Program-made: the position numbers and the translations under genes
The notes under the pieces: model-generated
The model's database searches: none
What the model was told of the DNA's origin: nothing
The model's input: only the letters and a program-made list of their open reading frames with translations
Shown here: positions 11,086 through 24,700 of the stretch, one piece after another
How the letters are laid out: each line of letters begins with the position of its first letter
How positions within the stretch are numbered: position 1 is the first letter of the stretch
From: Leuctra nigra
Taxonomy: Eukaryota > Arthropoda > Insecta > Plecoptera > Leuctridae
DNA: 64,000 nucleotides
Reading direction: 5' to 3'
Assembly: GCA_934045905.1 (NCBI GenBank)
Contig: OW203761.1
Span: 32,786,964-32,850,963 of the forward strand

Positions 11086-11799
11086 ATGGCGGATTACATA
11101 AATGAAGTGGTTATGTCAGGCGATGTTGTCTTCAAATCCAACGTTATTTCATCGAGTAAAGCGAAAATTGTGCTAGGGCCAGGACTAAGAATATCTGCTG
11201 ATAACGTTATCGTCACAAAAAGTGGAATTTTAAGAAAAATGGACCCTAATACTTATTATGTTGATTGTTATCAAAAACGGTATGTTCCTGCCCGTGCAGA
11301 ACCTGTTGTTGGTATTATCACAAATAAGTCTGGAGATATATTTAAGGTTGACATTGGATCAAGTGAACAGGCATCTTTGTCATACCTCGCATTTGAAGGA
11401 GCTACGAAGAAAAATAGACCTGCTGTACAAGTAGGGGATGCTGTCTTCGCAAAGTTAGTGATGGCTAGCCATTATATGGAGCCAGAACTTGTATGTGTGG
11501 ATTCCCTTGGAAAGAAAGGAAGATTGGGTCCTTTGCCTGCAGATGGGTTTCTTTTCAACTGTAGCTTAAACCTTGTTAGAAAAATCTTGAATCCAAAGTG
11601 TAACTTGCTAGCTATTTTAGGTAAAGAGATCCCGCATGAGATTGCAATTGGTATGAATGGAAAGATTTGGATAAAAGCAAGATCTGTGAAGGAGACAATT
11701 GCAGTGGCCAATGCTATTTTATCTGCAGAAAATATTACAAATAAGGAAATAATATATATGTGTGATGACGTTATCAATGTATTGCGTGGCATGTCATAA
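11086..11799 (+). CDS. EXOSC3: EXOSC3/RRP40, exosome cap subunit
   Basis: Single-exon gene of 237 codons for the RRP40 cap protein of the RNA exosome, which threads RNA into the nuclease core in nucleus and cytoplasm. The NTD/S1 portion shows YYVDCYQKRYVPARAEPVVG, SGDIFKVDIGSSEQASLSYL and FEGATKKNRPAVQVGD. The KH domain carries the family's GMNG at residues 189-192, followed by KIWIKAR. It is shorter than human (275 aa) because the N-terminal extension is missing. The start is the ATG in AAAAATGGCGGAT; the frame is open ten codons upstream but has no ATG there. It is head to head with UBE4B and tail to tail with LIS1. Being intronless could hint at old retroposition, but the protein is intact and its position beside a divergent partner suggests a normal functional gene. 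Confidence 0.96.
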   Translation: MADYINEVVMSGDVVFKSNVISSSKAKIVLGPGLRISADNVIVTKSGILRKMDPNTYYVDCYQKRYVPARAEPVVGIITNKSGDIFKVDIGSSEQASLSYLAFEGATKKNRPAVQVGDAVFAKLVMASHYMEPELVCVDSLGKKGRLGPLPADGFLFNCSLNLVRKILNPKCNLLAILGKEIPHEIAIGMNGKIWIKARSVKETIAVANAILSAENITNKEIIYMCDDVINVLRGMS

Positions 11800-11917
11800 T
11801 GTACGTGTCCTCAACAACCTAATCACTTTGCTGTAACTCGACCTAAAAGAAGAGAACCGATTCAAAAGATTTGTATGATTATATTTCCCTTCAATTAATC
11901 GTTGAATCAAATGTTTT

Positions 11918-11923
11918 AATAAA
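11918..11923 (+). terminator. Candidate polyadenylation signal of EXOSC3
   Basis: AATAAA about 120 bp after the stop codon. Confidence 0.5.
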
Positions 11924-12136
11924 TATGTTTGCTCGACATGACGCCAAAACGTTGTTTCAATTTCATTTAAAATTTATCAAAAAACAATGTCCACTTGAAA
12001 ATTGCAATTTCAAAATGATCAATCGCATTTTCCAATGGCAGCAGCAACCAAACAAACAGAGCTCAAGGTTGCCATGTTGCTGCACTGCACATGAACACCA
12101 CAGAGTTTTAAAGCTTATTATTACTATTTTGATTAA

Positions 12137-13101
12137 AGCTGGGTCTGCCCACGGAGTTCCTGGCGTCACACGGACTTTTACAAAGTCCGTGCGAGGAGGC
12201 CCCAGTACTATTCACACGGAGTTTTGAAAAGCCATGTGACGTCACTACACGGATTTTTAATACTGTGTTTGAAACACCGTGTGAAGTCATTCATTACTCA
12301 AAATTTGTCAAACCGGAAATTTAATTAAAATAGCAACCCTTATTTCGCACCACTATATGGTAATTACGAATTTTATGAACAATGTTTTTTAAACTATGTG
12401 TGACGTCATTAAAAATAGGGAAGGAAGTATGGTGAACAGACAAATTCTAAAAGTTAAATTTGGAGATTGTGCAAGTAATAAAAATAAAAATAGAATATTA
12501 TTGATGTGCTGACAGACATTTATTTTCGGACACATTGTTAAATTTATTATTAACAAGTTGGTCAGTTCACAAACTAAAAGAAGACAGACTTGGGACGTCA
12601 CTCATTCCTGGGACGGACATCGAGGCTATGGAATGAACTACCACTTGAGATATCTGAAGCTAATGACATAACCGCATTCAATCAAATAATTACCGATCAT
12701 TCATTAGAACTGTAGTTGAAATTTCATTATAAATGTTCATTAACCTAATTGATTAAAATCTGATCATTTCACTGAACTGAAACTTGATGCTACAACAGCT
12801 GACTAGCAGCCACTGGAAAATTTACATGTGTATTTTAATATCTTATTAATAATGTACAGTGTATTCCTAAGCTGTTAATAAAATTCTATTCTATTCTATT
12901 CTATAATTGCAAGGAATTGAAATTAACTCCAGACTGGAGTTAATTCACTTCGAAAATTACTATTTGTTTAAAACACCGTGCGAACGTGTCAATGACGTCA
13001 CAAGTTGGTCTAAGAAACTCCGTGGGAATAGAACTGGGTCCTTCTCGCACGGCACTAAAAGTCCGTGTGACGTCTCGAACTCCGTGCGTATAGACACACT
13101 C
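12137..13101. mobile_element. Long-TIR element, copy 1 (MULE-like?), 9-bp flanking repeat
   Basis: TTTGATTAA flanks it exactly (12128-12136 and 13102-13110). Both ends hold inverted GGGTCTGCCCACGGAGTT-type sequence and several CACGG/CCGTG and GTGACGTCA motifs in opposite orientation. Copy 2 lies at 34360-35000. A 9-bp duplication and complex subterminal repeats suit Mutator-like elements, though the superfamily is a guess. The interior is interrupted by a LINE 3' end. Confidence 0.6.
12410..12905 (+). mobile_element. LINE 3' end with (ATTCT)n tail, nested in the TIR element
   Basis: One frame at 12600-12714 reads the end of a non-LTR retrotransposon reverse transcriptase (LWNELPLEISEANDITAFN, stop TAG after HSLEL). 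An AT-rich 3' UTR and a terminal ATTCT repeat (12881-12904) follow. The body upstream is truncated; only this tail remains. It sits inside the TIR element at 12137-13101 and so inserted later. Confidence 0.65.
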
Positions 13102-13464
13102 TTTGATTAATTAATGATTCATTGACATCCACTCTATGTTGGAGAGCGCAACTTAACGGCACTGCATTGCATTCTTTTGTTGATGTTGATGGCTGCACTA
13201 ATTGACTAGATTCTGGTGTCTTCATTTAAAATAGGACAACAGTTGAAGCAAATTTTTGTACAGTGGTCAGTGTCTAAGTGTTGGGGACATAAACATTTTC
13301 AATTTTCAATTATTTAACAATAATGTAGCTACAATATTTTTCTGCAAAAATGTTATGTTATTTTGAGGTGCCACCTGTTGTGACTCTTGTACTACCTACT
13401 GTGTTAAAAATGGTAACTTGCAATTTTGTCCAACCAACATTACCAAAATAATGTAATTTATTGA

Positions 13465-13619
13465 TGCCCGGTATAACCAAAGTTAAATTGTGCCGGATTA
13501 ACTAACTTTTGGATTAAATTCAACTGTTTCAATCTTTTTGAGGTATCTGATTGGCTGTGCACCAATTTAGTCCAAAATTTAGTTCATCCGGCTCAGATTA
13601 ACTTTGGTAATACCGGCCC
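13465..13619. mobile_element. Foldback MITE, possible 3-bp TGA duplication
   Basis: GCCCGGTATAACCAAAGTTAA at the left is mirrored by TTAACTTTGGTAATACCGGC at the right. TGA occurs on both flanks (13462-13464 and 13620-13622). About 155 bp, between EXOSC3 and LIS1. Confidence 0.6.
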
Positions 13620-13624
13620 TGAGC

Positions 13625-15727
13625 ACATGAAATAGATCGATACCTACACAATACTATTGGTATATTCAACAAAATGTGTACATTTGAAATTTCCATTCTT
13701 TACAATTCCAAAAAAGTCGCTAAAATGCATGACTTTTGCAATATAAATTACGATGCATTGTCCTTGGGTGAAAATTGTCTTAAAAATGTTCATAAAAATA
13801 AAAATTTCATAAAACTTTCACAAAAAGATTTTTCATGAAAATTCCCAACACTGTCAGGTTTTACTGCAATTTTTTGGTGAAATGCAAGACAATCTCAGCT
13901 GCAACAGCTGAACAATTGACCTCGGTCCATTAGTCTGTATGGCGCCCTTTGTCTGTATACAATGACAACAGAGTTACTAACAAAAATGGGTTTGCCAATG
14001 ATCGAATAGAATTTTCCAGATAAATTTGATCAAATAGGTAGTATTTTAAATCCCATCCAGACTTCACAGTGCATAAGTATGTATGTAGTCTCATTGATGA
14101 TATTGATATGATCCTCATCCTCATCCAGATCCTTCAAATGGAGAACGCTTCTATATCACAATAATACCAATATGAAGTTTATGCTTTTGAAGTCGTCTGA
14201 ATTGGGCTTAATTACTACCTAATTAATATTCAAATTATGTAGACCTCAATACCCAATGCATGCATTCACAAAGCTTTTTCAAATGAGCTCGCACTACACA
14301 TTTTAAAAACTTGCTGAACAGTCAGTAACTCCTGATCCTACAGCTACTAGGAAAGGCATTAATATTGTTTTGTTTTGAATAATAAATAACACGAATGAGG
14401 ATGATGGGAGTGGTAAAAAAAATTGAGAGCCCAGTGTAAGAAATCCGCTTGTCCACTTCTGTAAGTTTCAGATATTCGAATTGAACATATATCGGAAACT
14501 GAATGTAACGCATTGGGAAAACAATAAAGGGGTTTTAAAATTTAGAAATTGGAAACATACTAGAATTCATGGGAAATTACTCCCAACATAAAATGACCAA
14601 AATAAGATTACAGATTTTTTACATTGGGCCCTTCAATTGGTAATGAGTAATGCTCTGCATGTTTCGGATGTATTATTTTGTATTTTAGTTTAATGGGCTG
14701 TTCTGTTCACATTCTACTAAAGAAGCCAGTGCACACACTATTGTTACTTTATTTTGAAGCTTATGCACTATACTTTATTCACAAAAACTGCATTAGTGCA
14801 ATACATACATTAATTTCAAATTTTTGCAATTTTCATTGTTGCTACAACTTAGTTAATTATATTGACGAGGGTGATTATTATGTACACATTACAGAGTGAG
14901 AATTGGCATGTTTTTAATTTTATAAACCGGCTTTTAGTACCTACATGGTTCCACCTGGTTGAACAAGTATGTCCTAGATTTTTCTCAGAAAATGTGCACA
15001 ATGAATGAGCGCAGGCTTGCTGTTAAAATAGACAATAGAGTTGATAAAAATCAAGATATTAATGAAAACCAAGTCCTGGGTAAATTAATTGAAAGATTAC
15101 AAGCCATGAGGCTTGTGCAAGTTGTAATAATGTATCATTAAGATTTCAAAGAGATGTTTAGCGTGGCAAGAAATCAATGTGAATATATAACATCAAGCAA
15201 GCACGAGATGTACGTATGTAGTATGTACCATTACAAGTTGATAAATAGTATAGTATTATATAAAGTGCAGCTATATGGTTTCACAGTATCACAAAGCCAT
15301 AGAATCTTCAAATGGAAAAAAAAAACAGTAAAAGAAGGGCTACCGACTGGAAAGCATTAGCGAAGAAATATTAGTAGAAGCAATCGTCAAGTGCAAGCCT
15401 ACTTTGTACAATCAATAGGGTCGAATTATATCATGAGATACAATATTATATAACTAATACATTCTCTTAATCAGGATACTTTAACAAACATTGTTTTAAA
15501 ATGTTCTATATTCTCTAGTCATTGGCTGATTCAAGCTTAAACCACAGCAGTACTAGAATCAAAGTCAAAACCAATAGAGTAATTTCTTTTCTACTGTTTA
15601 TATTACAAGCAAATAAAGTAATTATGTACGTAACAGTAAAGGTTGGTATAAATTAGGACGAGGATAGATTTTTAACTTGATCACCTATGCTGCACAATGA
15701 TTGGACTCAAAAAGCAAATCCATTTGG
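13625..15727. other. EXOSC3/LIS1 convergent spacer and LIS1 3' UTR
   Basis: No conserved gene was recognised. Minus-strand AATAAA hexamers occur near 14750 and 14775 and could end a LIS1 3' UTR of about 1 kb. Short open frames here (for example 14678-14899) look random. Confidence 0.5.
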
Positions 15728-18700
15728 TTAGCGACATTCCCAAACCTTTGCCGTTTGATCCACACTTCCCGATATGACGTACGGGTGAGTCTTGTGAAAA
15801 TCTGAAACACATCGGGAAGAATATAGAAATAACAATTAGGTAGGTATGTACAATAAATAAATAGGTATCTAGGGGTCTGTCTATGCAAATGCAAATTTAT
15901 TTTCGATTAGCATATTCTTTTTGAGCGAGCGAAGCGAGCGTCTCCTTTTGGCACGGACCTGTTTTTTTTCTGCTTTTTTTCTGTTACTGACGATATACAA
16001 GTCACAGTTTTTCTTCGATCAAGCTGAAATTTTGCCCACATGTACTGACTATTTCTGGGTGTTGCAGACCCTATTTTTTTGGAAATCCCCCGATTGGTTC
16101 AAATTTTAAAAAAATTATCTTTCGATTGGTTGATCCAATCATAATAAAACAATTTTTGAACTTTTCCTCCGGTAATGTCAAATGTTAAAACCACTACACG
16201 ATATTTCGCCCGTGCGTTCGACGGGCTTTGTCAAGTATGAATGACAAAGTATGATCCAATCAATTTGAAATTTAGCATAGCCATTTCAACCAACATTGTA
16301 CCCAATCATTTTTTTTTATTATTTTCCAAATACACACAGTGCATAAAAAATTTCAGCCAAATCCTCTCATTGGTTAAAATATAAAACCATTTTTCCGGTG
16401 ATTTTTGAAATTTAAACTAGAACCGATTGACCGATCAACTTAAAACTTCGCATGGTCATTGGGACCAACATTTAAGGAATTTTTGCACGGTAATTTTAGT
16501 GACATTTTATTCCATAATCTAGAAATATTTGTAAAACGTATACTACATTTTCATCCCTGCCTTCTTTAAGCTTCTGCTCCACCAAGGCCTGTAGAGCAGC
16601 CAAGCAGTCCACAATTTACAATATAACTAGCGCATATCAAATCAAATGTTGTTTGAAGGCCAAATCCTTAAGTTTAAATAAAATTTTCTGATTCGTCCAC
16701 AATGAAAATGTTCCGATTAAGTTCAAAATTTGCATGGTGATCCCTAAAAAAAAAAAATCTAAAATTTTACACATTGTAAGCCCAATCAGTCAATTATTAT
16801 ACGAGTTTAGTATGGGTTGTCAAAAGGTGGAAAAAGTATGTAGTCAAGTCACGACACAATGGATCTGATATTCATCCAGAGTATTTATATGGAGATTGGA
16901 AAGTTGCAGAGAAAATCGTCTTGTGCCGTGTCGTATATCGTGACTGGGTATGTTGCATGTTCTGTGCTTGCTCATCAACGCGTTACACTGAGCGTTTTCC
17001 TAGTGTATAATTATTGAGCGAGCGTCTCCTTTTAGCTTCTTTTGGCCCGCACGGACCTCTGTTTTTTTTGTGTGTGATTTTCTGTTCCTGCTCGTATACA
17101 GGTCACAGTTTTTCTCCGATCGAGCTGAAATTTCGCACACATGTTCAGACCATCTCTAGCCGTTGCAGACCCTAATTTTTTTGAAATCCGTTGATTGGTT
17201 CAAATTTAAAAAAAATTATCTTCCGATTGGTAGGTCTGATCAATTTGAAATTTTGCCAAGTCATTGCGACCTACATTGTCTCAAATATTACAAAGTTTCA
17301 ACCAAATTCTTCAATTAGTTAAAATCTAAAAAAATCTTCCGATTTTCCACTGTCCAACCCCAAACAACCCCTTCCCCTCTACCCATCTAGGTACCCCTCT
17401 TTCTTAACAAGAAAGCCATTAAGCCAGAAGAGGAGCACAGATGAGTGATTAAATTTTCCACTGTCCACTGTCCAAGAGGCGACAAAAACTCCTTCCCCTA
17501 CCCCTCTATTATTTGCATGTAGCCTGCAGGAGCGGCTAGCGCCGGAAGTGAATCTTCAAGCAACTCATTGGCGTCCTGTTTCTTTTGGAGAGCTTACGTT
17601 GTTGCAGATTTTTCGTCACAGTGATTTTCGTCACAATTCATTACGCTTTGTCTACAAGTGTGTTAGTTTTATTTCCGCAATTGAACCCGCATTTTTGTAC
17701 AATAATTGACTACTAGGAAAACGCTCTTGTGTAACGCGTTAATGAGCGAGCACGGATACACGCAACACCTCGAACCGAAATTATGTCTATCGAAAATGTC
17801 ATTAAAAGCCAATAATTCTTGAATTTCGTCACATACTTGTATAAAATATCTCCAAAATCTCCAAAAATATTGGTTCCAATTACCTTGCTAAGTTTTAAGT
17901 TGATCGATTAAACCTTTGATTGAACGGTTTCTTGTTAATTTTCAAAAATTACAGGATATCGTTCAAAAAATATACCTGGGACCACTCATATGAAATGATA
18001 TTAGTGTGTACACAATATCAGATCAATCTGTTGAACGGTCATTATTAGTTTCATTTCGTTTGGAACTTTCTGCTATAACTACCCTGCCTTGAACTGAAGA
18101 TTCGAAGTTGCCGTGAATTTGACAGCCAACACGCAAAATGTCCCTAAAATTACAAAAACTTTTGAAAAAAACGACAGTTTAGACTGAAAATTGGCAAAAA
18201 TACCTTCAATGTTGGTACCAATGACCATGCAAAGTTTTTAGTTGGTCGGTCAATCGGTTCTAGTTTAAATTTCAAAAATTACAGGAAAAATGGTTTCAAA
18301 TTTGAACCAATGGAAGGATTTAGCTGAAAATTTTTATGATTGGGTACAATGTTGGTCGCAATGACTTTGCTAAATTTCAAATTGATTGGACGAACCAATC
18401 GAAAGATAATTTTTTTAAAATTTGAACCAATCAGTGGATTTCAAAAAAATTAGGGTCTGCAACGCCAAGAAATGGTCCGTACATGTGTGCAAAATTTAAG
18501 CTCGATCGAAGAAAAACTGTGATTACTGATTTGTTGAGCGAGCGAAGTGAGCGTCTCCTTTTGGCTCTTTTGGCACGGACCTCTGTTTTTTTGTTTTTTT
18601 TTTGTCTGTTAATAGCTGATACACAGGTCGCACCGTTTCACCGATCGATCTGAAATTTTGCACACATGTAAAACCAACCTTCTCTGTTTGCAGAACCTAA

Positions 18701-21700
18701 TTTTTTTTGAAATCCATTCATTTGCTCATTGGTAAAATAAATATCTCCTGATGGGCTGAAAAATGAAAATGGTCTTCGATAAATCTGGTCAAACTTATAT
18801 TTTGCATGGTCATTGCGACCAACATTGTCTCTTATTTTACAAATTTTTATCCTAATCAGTTAAGAATGTATGAACTTATTGACATTTTTAATAGCTATCA
18901 GAAATGAAATTGAAAATGAATGTTTTTCCACTGCATCTTGTAATGTTCCAATCTACCCACGGGATGGGAAGAGGAGTAATGAGACTCACTTATTACGTAT
19001 AATAAGGTTTATTGAATACCGGAGGCCGCCGTAGCTAAACCAACCGCTTGGGACTGGTGTCCGGAGATCACTGACTACACATCTACCTGTCTTTCCTCCA
19101 TGCCAAAGGGGTGGAGGGTCACAACACTTCCCCTCGCTAGGACAGGTGCGGTCGACACAATGACGTTGACCGGATATCGGAACAATACATAAGATGCAGA
19201 AGGCATGGAAACGAATGTATACTATCTAAGTGGCAAATATGATATAATGATTCGTTACAATCTGAATCTGATTTGATTTAGGTACAAGTGTGTTTAGATG
19301 CTATTTTCAATTTTCAGTGAAAAGCAGACACTTTCATGTTGATTAAATGGATCATATTTTAATAATTCAATATGGAACGTATTTCTAAACAAATCATTTT
19401 GAGTATTCGCAAAACTAAGGACCTTGATTGACTTTTCGTAAATTCGTATAGTTCTGATGGCCGTGCTTCCTGTGTGTTTCATAGTGTGGCGTTTGTTCTC
19501 TTCTTGTAATCACACGTCGCAATTTTAAATCTCTCCAGCATTTTGCTTATTTTCGTTGATATGAAAATGTTTGGCAATTTGGTGTTCTATGTGAAGGTTT
19601 TAGTAAAGTTTCTCCGCTTTTATAGCAGGTGAACATTATTTATCGAGAGTTTTTGTCAGAACATTGATATTTCATAATAGTCTTCTTCTACCTAGGTACT
19701 TGTGGAAACGTTGGACTCATTCCGTTTCTGAGCTTCTGTCTATAGCCTGACATTTCCTTGAAGGTTAATAATTGTTTTAAAGGTATGATTCATTCGTTCA
19801 AAACATTACATTGTCTCATTATAATTGTGGAACGTTGGATTCATTCCGTTTATAAACTAGGTAAAACAGTTTATCGTTTAATCTAGGTTTAATAACGTTA
19901 AAACGTTTATTTATGTTTTCATCTTCGCACGTTTCCGGTGCTCGCTCATCAACGCGTTTCACGGAGCGTTTTCCTAGTATAGCCTCAGGTAGCAGAAAAA
20001 AAACACAATAATTTTAATTCACTGGCAATGTTCTATTGCGTGGATTTATGGATGTATTTTATGTTTTCTGTGCGTTACAATATTCCGGTTGGAAATATTG
20101 CGCGTTTGGGTGCTCACTCATCAACGCGTTACACAGAGCGTCGTCCTAATTAATTACGTAGGTAGTACCTAGTATTCAAGTCTTTCCTTGATCAAATTTA
20201 TACATTGCTAAAAATTATTTTCAAAAATACAGTAGCAAAGTTAGCTAGTCAATCTAGCTAAGCTAGTCACACGTCCTAGGTATATGGGACAGTTCAATTT
20301 ATTTTTTGCGAAACACCAAATTGAATTCAATTAAAATAAAATCCATTCCACGTTGTGAAGAATATAGGTGGAAAAATCCATGAAAGTGTCTCCTCATGTG
20401 CTGAAATAACTGCCAGTATCATGAAGCGTAATACTCACCAAGTGAAGTACAAAAGTGAGAGTGAGCTTCTAGAGTCTTCATGCAGCGCTTGTTCCTAAGG
20501 TCCCACACTCGCAAGGTCTTGTCGTCGCTGGCGGAGACCAGGTATTTGCCACCCGGATGAAACACCACTCCTCGCACCCAGTTGTCGTGGCCAACCAGTG
20601 TGAAGAGACACATGTTTGTTCCTACATCCCAAACCTGAGAAACACAAAAGATGTTTAATACACAAGCAAATGTCACTAAGTGCAGAATGTGAATAATTGA
20701 GGGTGAGGGAGAATTTTCCCTCTTGGTTTTTTCCCCCTGCTTGTGATGTAACAAAATGATAACTTGATTACATTTCCTCCCTGGGAGAACTACAGGTGTG
20801 AATTATTTTTCTCAACATTGAGGCATCAAAACAAAAACAAATCAACCTCACCAATCATGATTTTATTTTGAATCAACAAATTCAAACAGATTTTAAAAAT
20901 CTTGGGACCTACCTAGTGCACTCCAGAGATTTGATTAGAAGAAGTGGTACTAGTTGACCGAACGATGATGATGCAACCTCTATTTCAATGTGTTTTTCAT
21001 CTTCCATAGAGGTCAAAATTGTACTACACTGCGTTTTACATTTAGCTGCCTACCAGACGTGACCCATAATTTTACAAGTAACAGGTTTTTTGTCCATCCC
21101 TCAGTAGTTGTGTACAAAACACTGCTCTTCCGAGACCATCCTTCTCTCTCGAACAAGGGGTTCAAAATATCTTACCGCTCAGCTAAATGTGAAACGCAGT
21201 GTAGTACTAATATCATAGGTACCTATCAATTTTTAAATCAAAACCGCTATTTGCAACATATTTGAGACGCAATAATCTGGTTCTCCTGGACTTGGATTGG
21301 TAATATCAAAACCAGATTTAAAATTCGTGTACCTTAATAGTTTTATCTCGAGATCCTGATGCAAGAAACGGGCCTGTTCGGTTGCCCTTCTTGTTGTCTG
21401 ATCCGGCGCCCTCGTTGATGGCCGGACTGCTGCTCTCAGGAGCCCATGCAATGCACTCGACAACGTGGTCATGGTCTCGCAGCTCGGTCTTGCAATCACC
21501 TCGACTGGTCGACCACACTCGCACGGTCTGGTCGTTTGAGCACGACGCAATCAGAGAGCCGTCTGCACAGACTCGAACCATTCGTACCCAGTCTCGGTGC
21601 CCGACAAAAGTCTTCACGCAATAGCTGAGGGAGGAAGAAAAAGATAGTTGTTAGATAAGTTAGGTATGTGTAAGCCTACTATGAAAATCAATTTTAAAAT

Positions 21701-24700
21701 CTGTAAAGACATAATTTATAATAATGTAAGTTAATCAAAAGCTACAATCATGTAACTTAAACTAGACTTCTTTTACCTTTTTCTTAATAAACTAATTGTA
21801 AACTACACATTATAAAATTTAAAAAAAAATGTGAATCAATGGTTAAAAATAAATAAATACTAAAACACTAATATCGATATGGATCAAAAACTCGCATAGA
21901 ATACAAGAATTTGGTTAATTTATTATTTAAATAGATATTCATTGTTCAATGTTGTAGTCAATAAACACCATTTCACTTATTCAAAAATAAATTAGGGTTG
22001 ATGAACAAATGACAATTGTGTGTAATTACTTTTTTGCCTCTATCTCAATCACATTGTGATTGTGGCTTTGAGGGCATTTGTCATGTCAACAAAAACTCAG
22101 AGTGGCATAACCATAAATACACCTCATCACAAGTCAATTGCTCACCCTGTAGCAACCTCCCACATCTTGATGGTTCGGTCCCTGGAAGATGAGACGACGA
22201 AGTCACTCCCAGGGACGAATGCCACGCTCGACACGTTGTGGTCATGGCCATGCATCGTCTTCACACACTCGTAGCTGGTGAAGTCCCAGAGCTTTATTGA
22301 CATGTCTGCACTGCATGATACTGAAACAGAAAGCATTCATCAAATAATTTGAAACAAGCTATGATTATGTCATGTGCAGGTATTGCAATGTTTTCTGGGG
22401 GCCTATTCTCCAATCGAAACCGCATGCAAAATCAAGTAAAATCTTTGGTTTTTCAATGATAAAGTAGCTGAATCTATTGTGCAGTGTCTTATTTCCGCAT
22501 GGCGAACATTTTCAACAAATTCGAGAATAGGCAGGCACCCTGGGGGTAAAACTAGGCAAGTTCAAGCCGATAATTTGGGATGCTTTTTGGGTTTGAGCAA
22601 TTAGCTTACCAAGCAACAATTTAGTTGACAAGACATTTTCTAGGCAATATATTGCAAGTGCATACCACACAAGATCGTACGGATGTTTGTGGACTACACC
22701 TAAATTTTTACTTGACGACATGCCCTATATACATTTCTGTGGGCCTAACAAACAATACAAAATTAACTTTTACAAATTACCTACCTACTTTTGCGTAGGT
22801 ACCTAGTTGATTTTAGTTTGCAGTAGATTTATTTCAGAAGAATAAAAATTGATTGGAAAAACAAATAATCAAGTTAAAGTACAACAAAGAGTTTGATAGG
22901 TAGGAGGTACTAGGGAGGTACTGGTTCTCGAGAGACCCCTGAAGTTAAAATTTGCTGGGTGATGCCTTCTGATATGTATTTGCTTTAGGTCCCAAACATC
23001 TCATCCCTTAACTACGATATAACTTTAATGGTCCCTAATGGAATGTGAACTTTTGGGGATAATATAAACTGCACAGTCTCCTAGCAGATAACGGAACTAT
23101 TACCTATTATATTAAATAATAATCAATAATTATTTTCAACCGAAGTGCTCAGCTCACCCAATAATTTTCCAGACTGGTCGAAAGCTATGTCTTGCACCGA
23201 ATCTGTGTGACCCTTGAGTGTTCGTTCGTACTCGCCCGTTTCGAAGTCCCAGACTTTGATGACAGCATCTTCACTCGCCGTCACCATAACGCTGAATACT
23301 GGGTGAAATATTACCTGGGAAGCACAATATAACATAGGTAATTAATATTCAAGAACATTTATTGTGTTACACGACACCTAGAAGTAGAAACAATGATTAC
23401 TAGGCACTAGGCAGACCTACCGATATCTATTCTACGGCTTAACAGGAGGTCAATTCTTGAGTTTCCACGTTTTGAAACCATTGACGTTTGCATTGTATAA
23501 AACTTAAGAGTTGACATTTATTGCTTAGCTTTCAACTTTTTTCAATTAAAACAGTGAAAACGTACATGGTTTCAAAACGTGAATTCTGTAGAATTGGCCC
23601 CCAGGTCATAAAATAACTCCGACCATCAAATCATTACGCTACAGGTGATGCTGTGAAGAAGACAGCATTCCTTCCTTACATTTATATTTCAATATTTTTT
23701 GTATGTACTTAGGTATAGTATCTAGGACTACATATTGAATTCTATATTGAATATTAATAGTTAAATACCTTATTGACTGGAGCTCGGTGGCCAGTTAGAC
23801 AGAACTTCTCAGGGGGCCTCGGAATCCACTCCGAGGGTGATCGCTTGCCCCTGGTTGGAGCGCCTTCTATGTACTCTTTCTCCGCTTCAGCGAGCTTTGA
23901 TTCCAGTTCCATCACCTTCTTCTGTAGTCGGATCACCGATGTCCATTTCTTTTCCAGGAGTCCCCCATATTTTCGGTCCACTTCGCCAGGCATATCGGCC
24001 TCTTTCTTGAATGCTTCTAACGCAAGTGAGTAACCATTGCTGCTGAAGTAGTCTGCGATGGACTTATTCCTAAAAGATGTTATTAGTTAAAGTACACACT
24101 GTTTCTTTATACAGTAGGGCAGTATACAGTAACAGCATTCTTTCTCCACTATCCACTAGTCAACTATCAATTCTTCACCATTTACATGTGTGTTTTTCAT
24201 GTGCTTTTAGATTTACATTATCTTTACTGCTTGTGGGTGCAAGTGCAGGATCTGATGGCCGAACATTGGGCTCATTTATCAATGATACTATTGCCAAAGT
24301 GTTATTCTTATTCCCGCATGACTTTATGAAGGAATAAAGGATGGATATCAATTAATCCCATTGTGGTAAGCAATCATGGCAAAATATATAAATACTCAAT
24401 TAAAAATTGCAGCTTCCTGGGAATTATTAATGTAATGGTGTCATGCAATAGATGAACAGAAATAACATTCAAGGGAAAGGTGGAATTGCCCACTTGCTCT
24501 TAACAACAATCATAGAGGTAAGAAAAAGAAAAATGCCCAGCATTGAAGTGTCTCTCTACAATGAAGCAGTTCGTGTGATGACAAATCTGCAGAGAAAGGT
24601 CTTGGAATAAGATTCTGACTAGAACCTCTTATCTCCTCTCACTAAGTCCCCAACTACTGCAACTACTACACCAAGCGGACTGTCAATTGTACAAAGCAAT

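Noticed and set aside
15685..15894. 69-codon minus-strand frame over the last LIS1 exon
   Set aside because: Wrong frame; the correct phase after splicing gives the LIS1 C-terminus ending VWECR.
15921..20148. Protein-coding transposon in the LIS1 intron
   Set aside because: Repeated copies share sequence but no frame longer than about 60 codons is conserved between them.
21233..21550. 105-codon minus-strand frame
   Set aside because: Alternative frame of the LIS1 WD40 exon 21333-21624.
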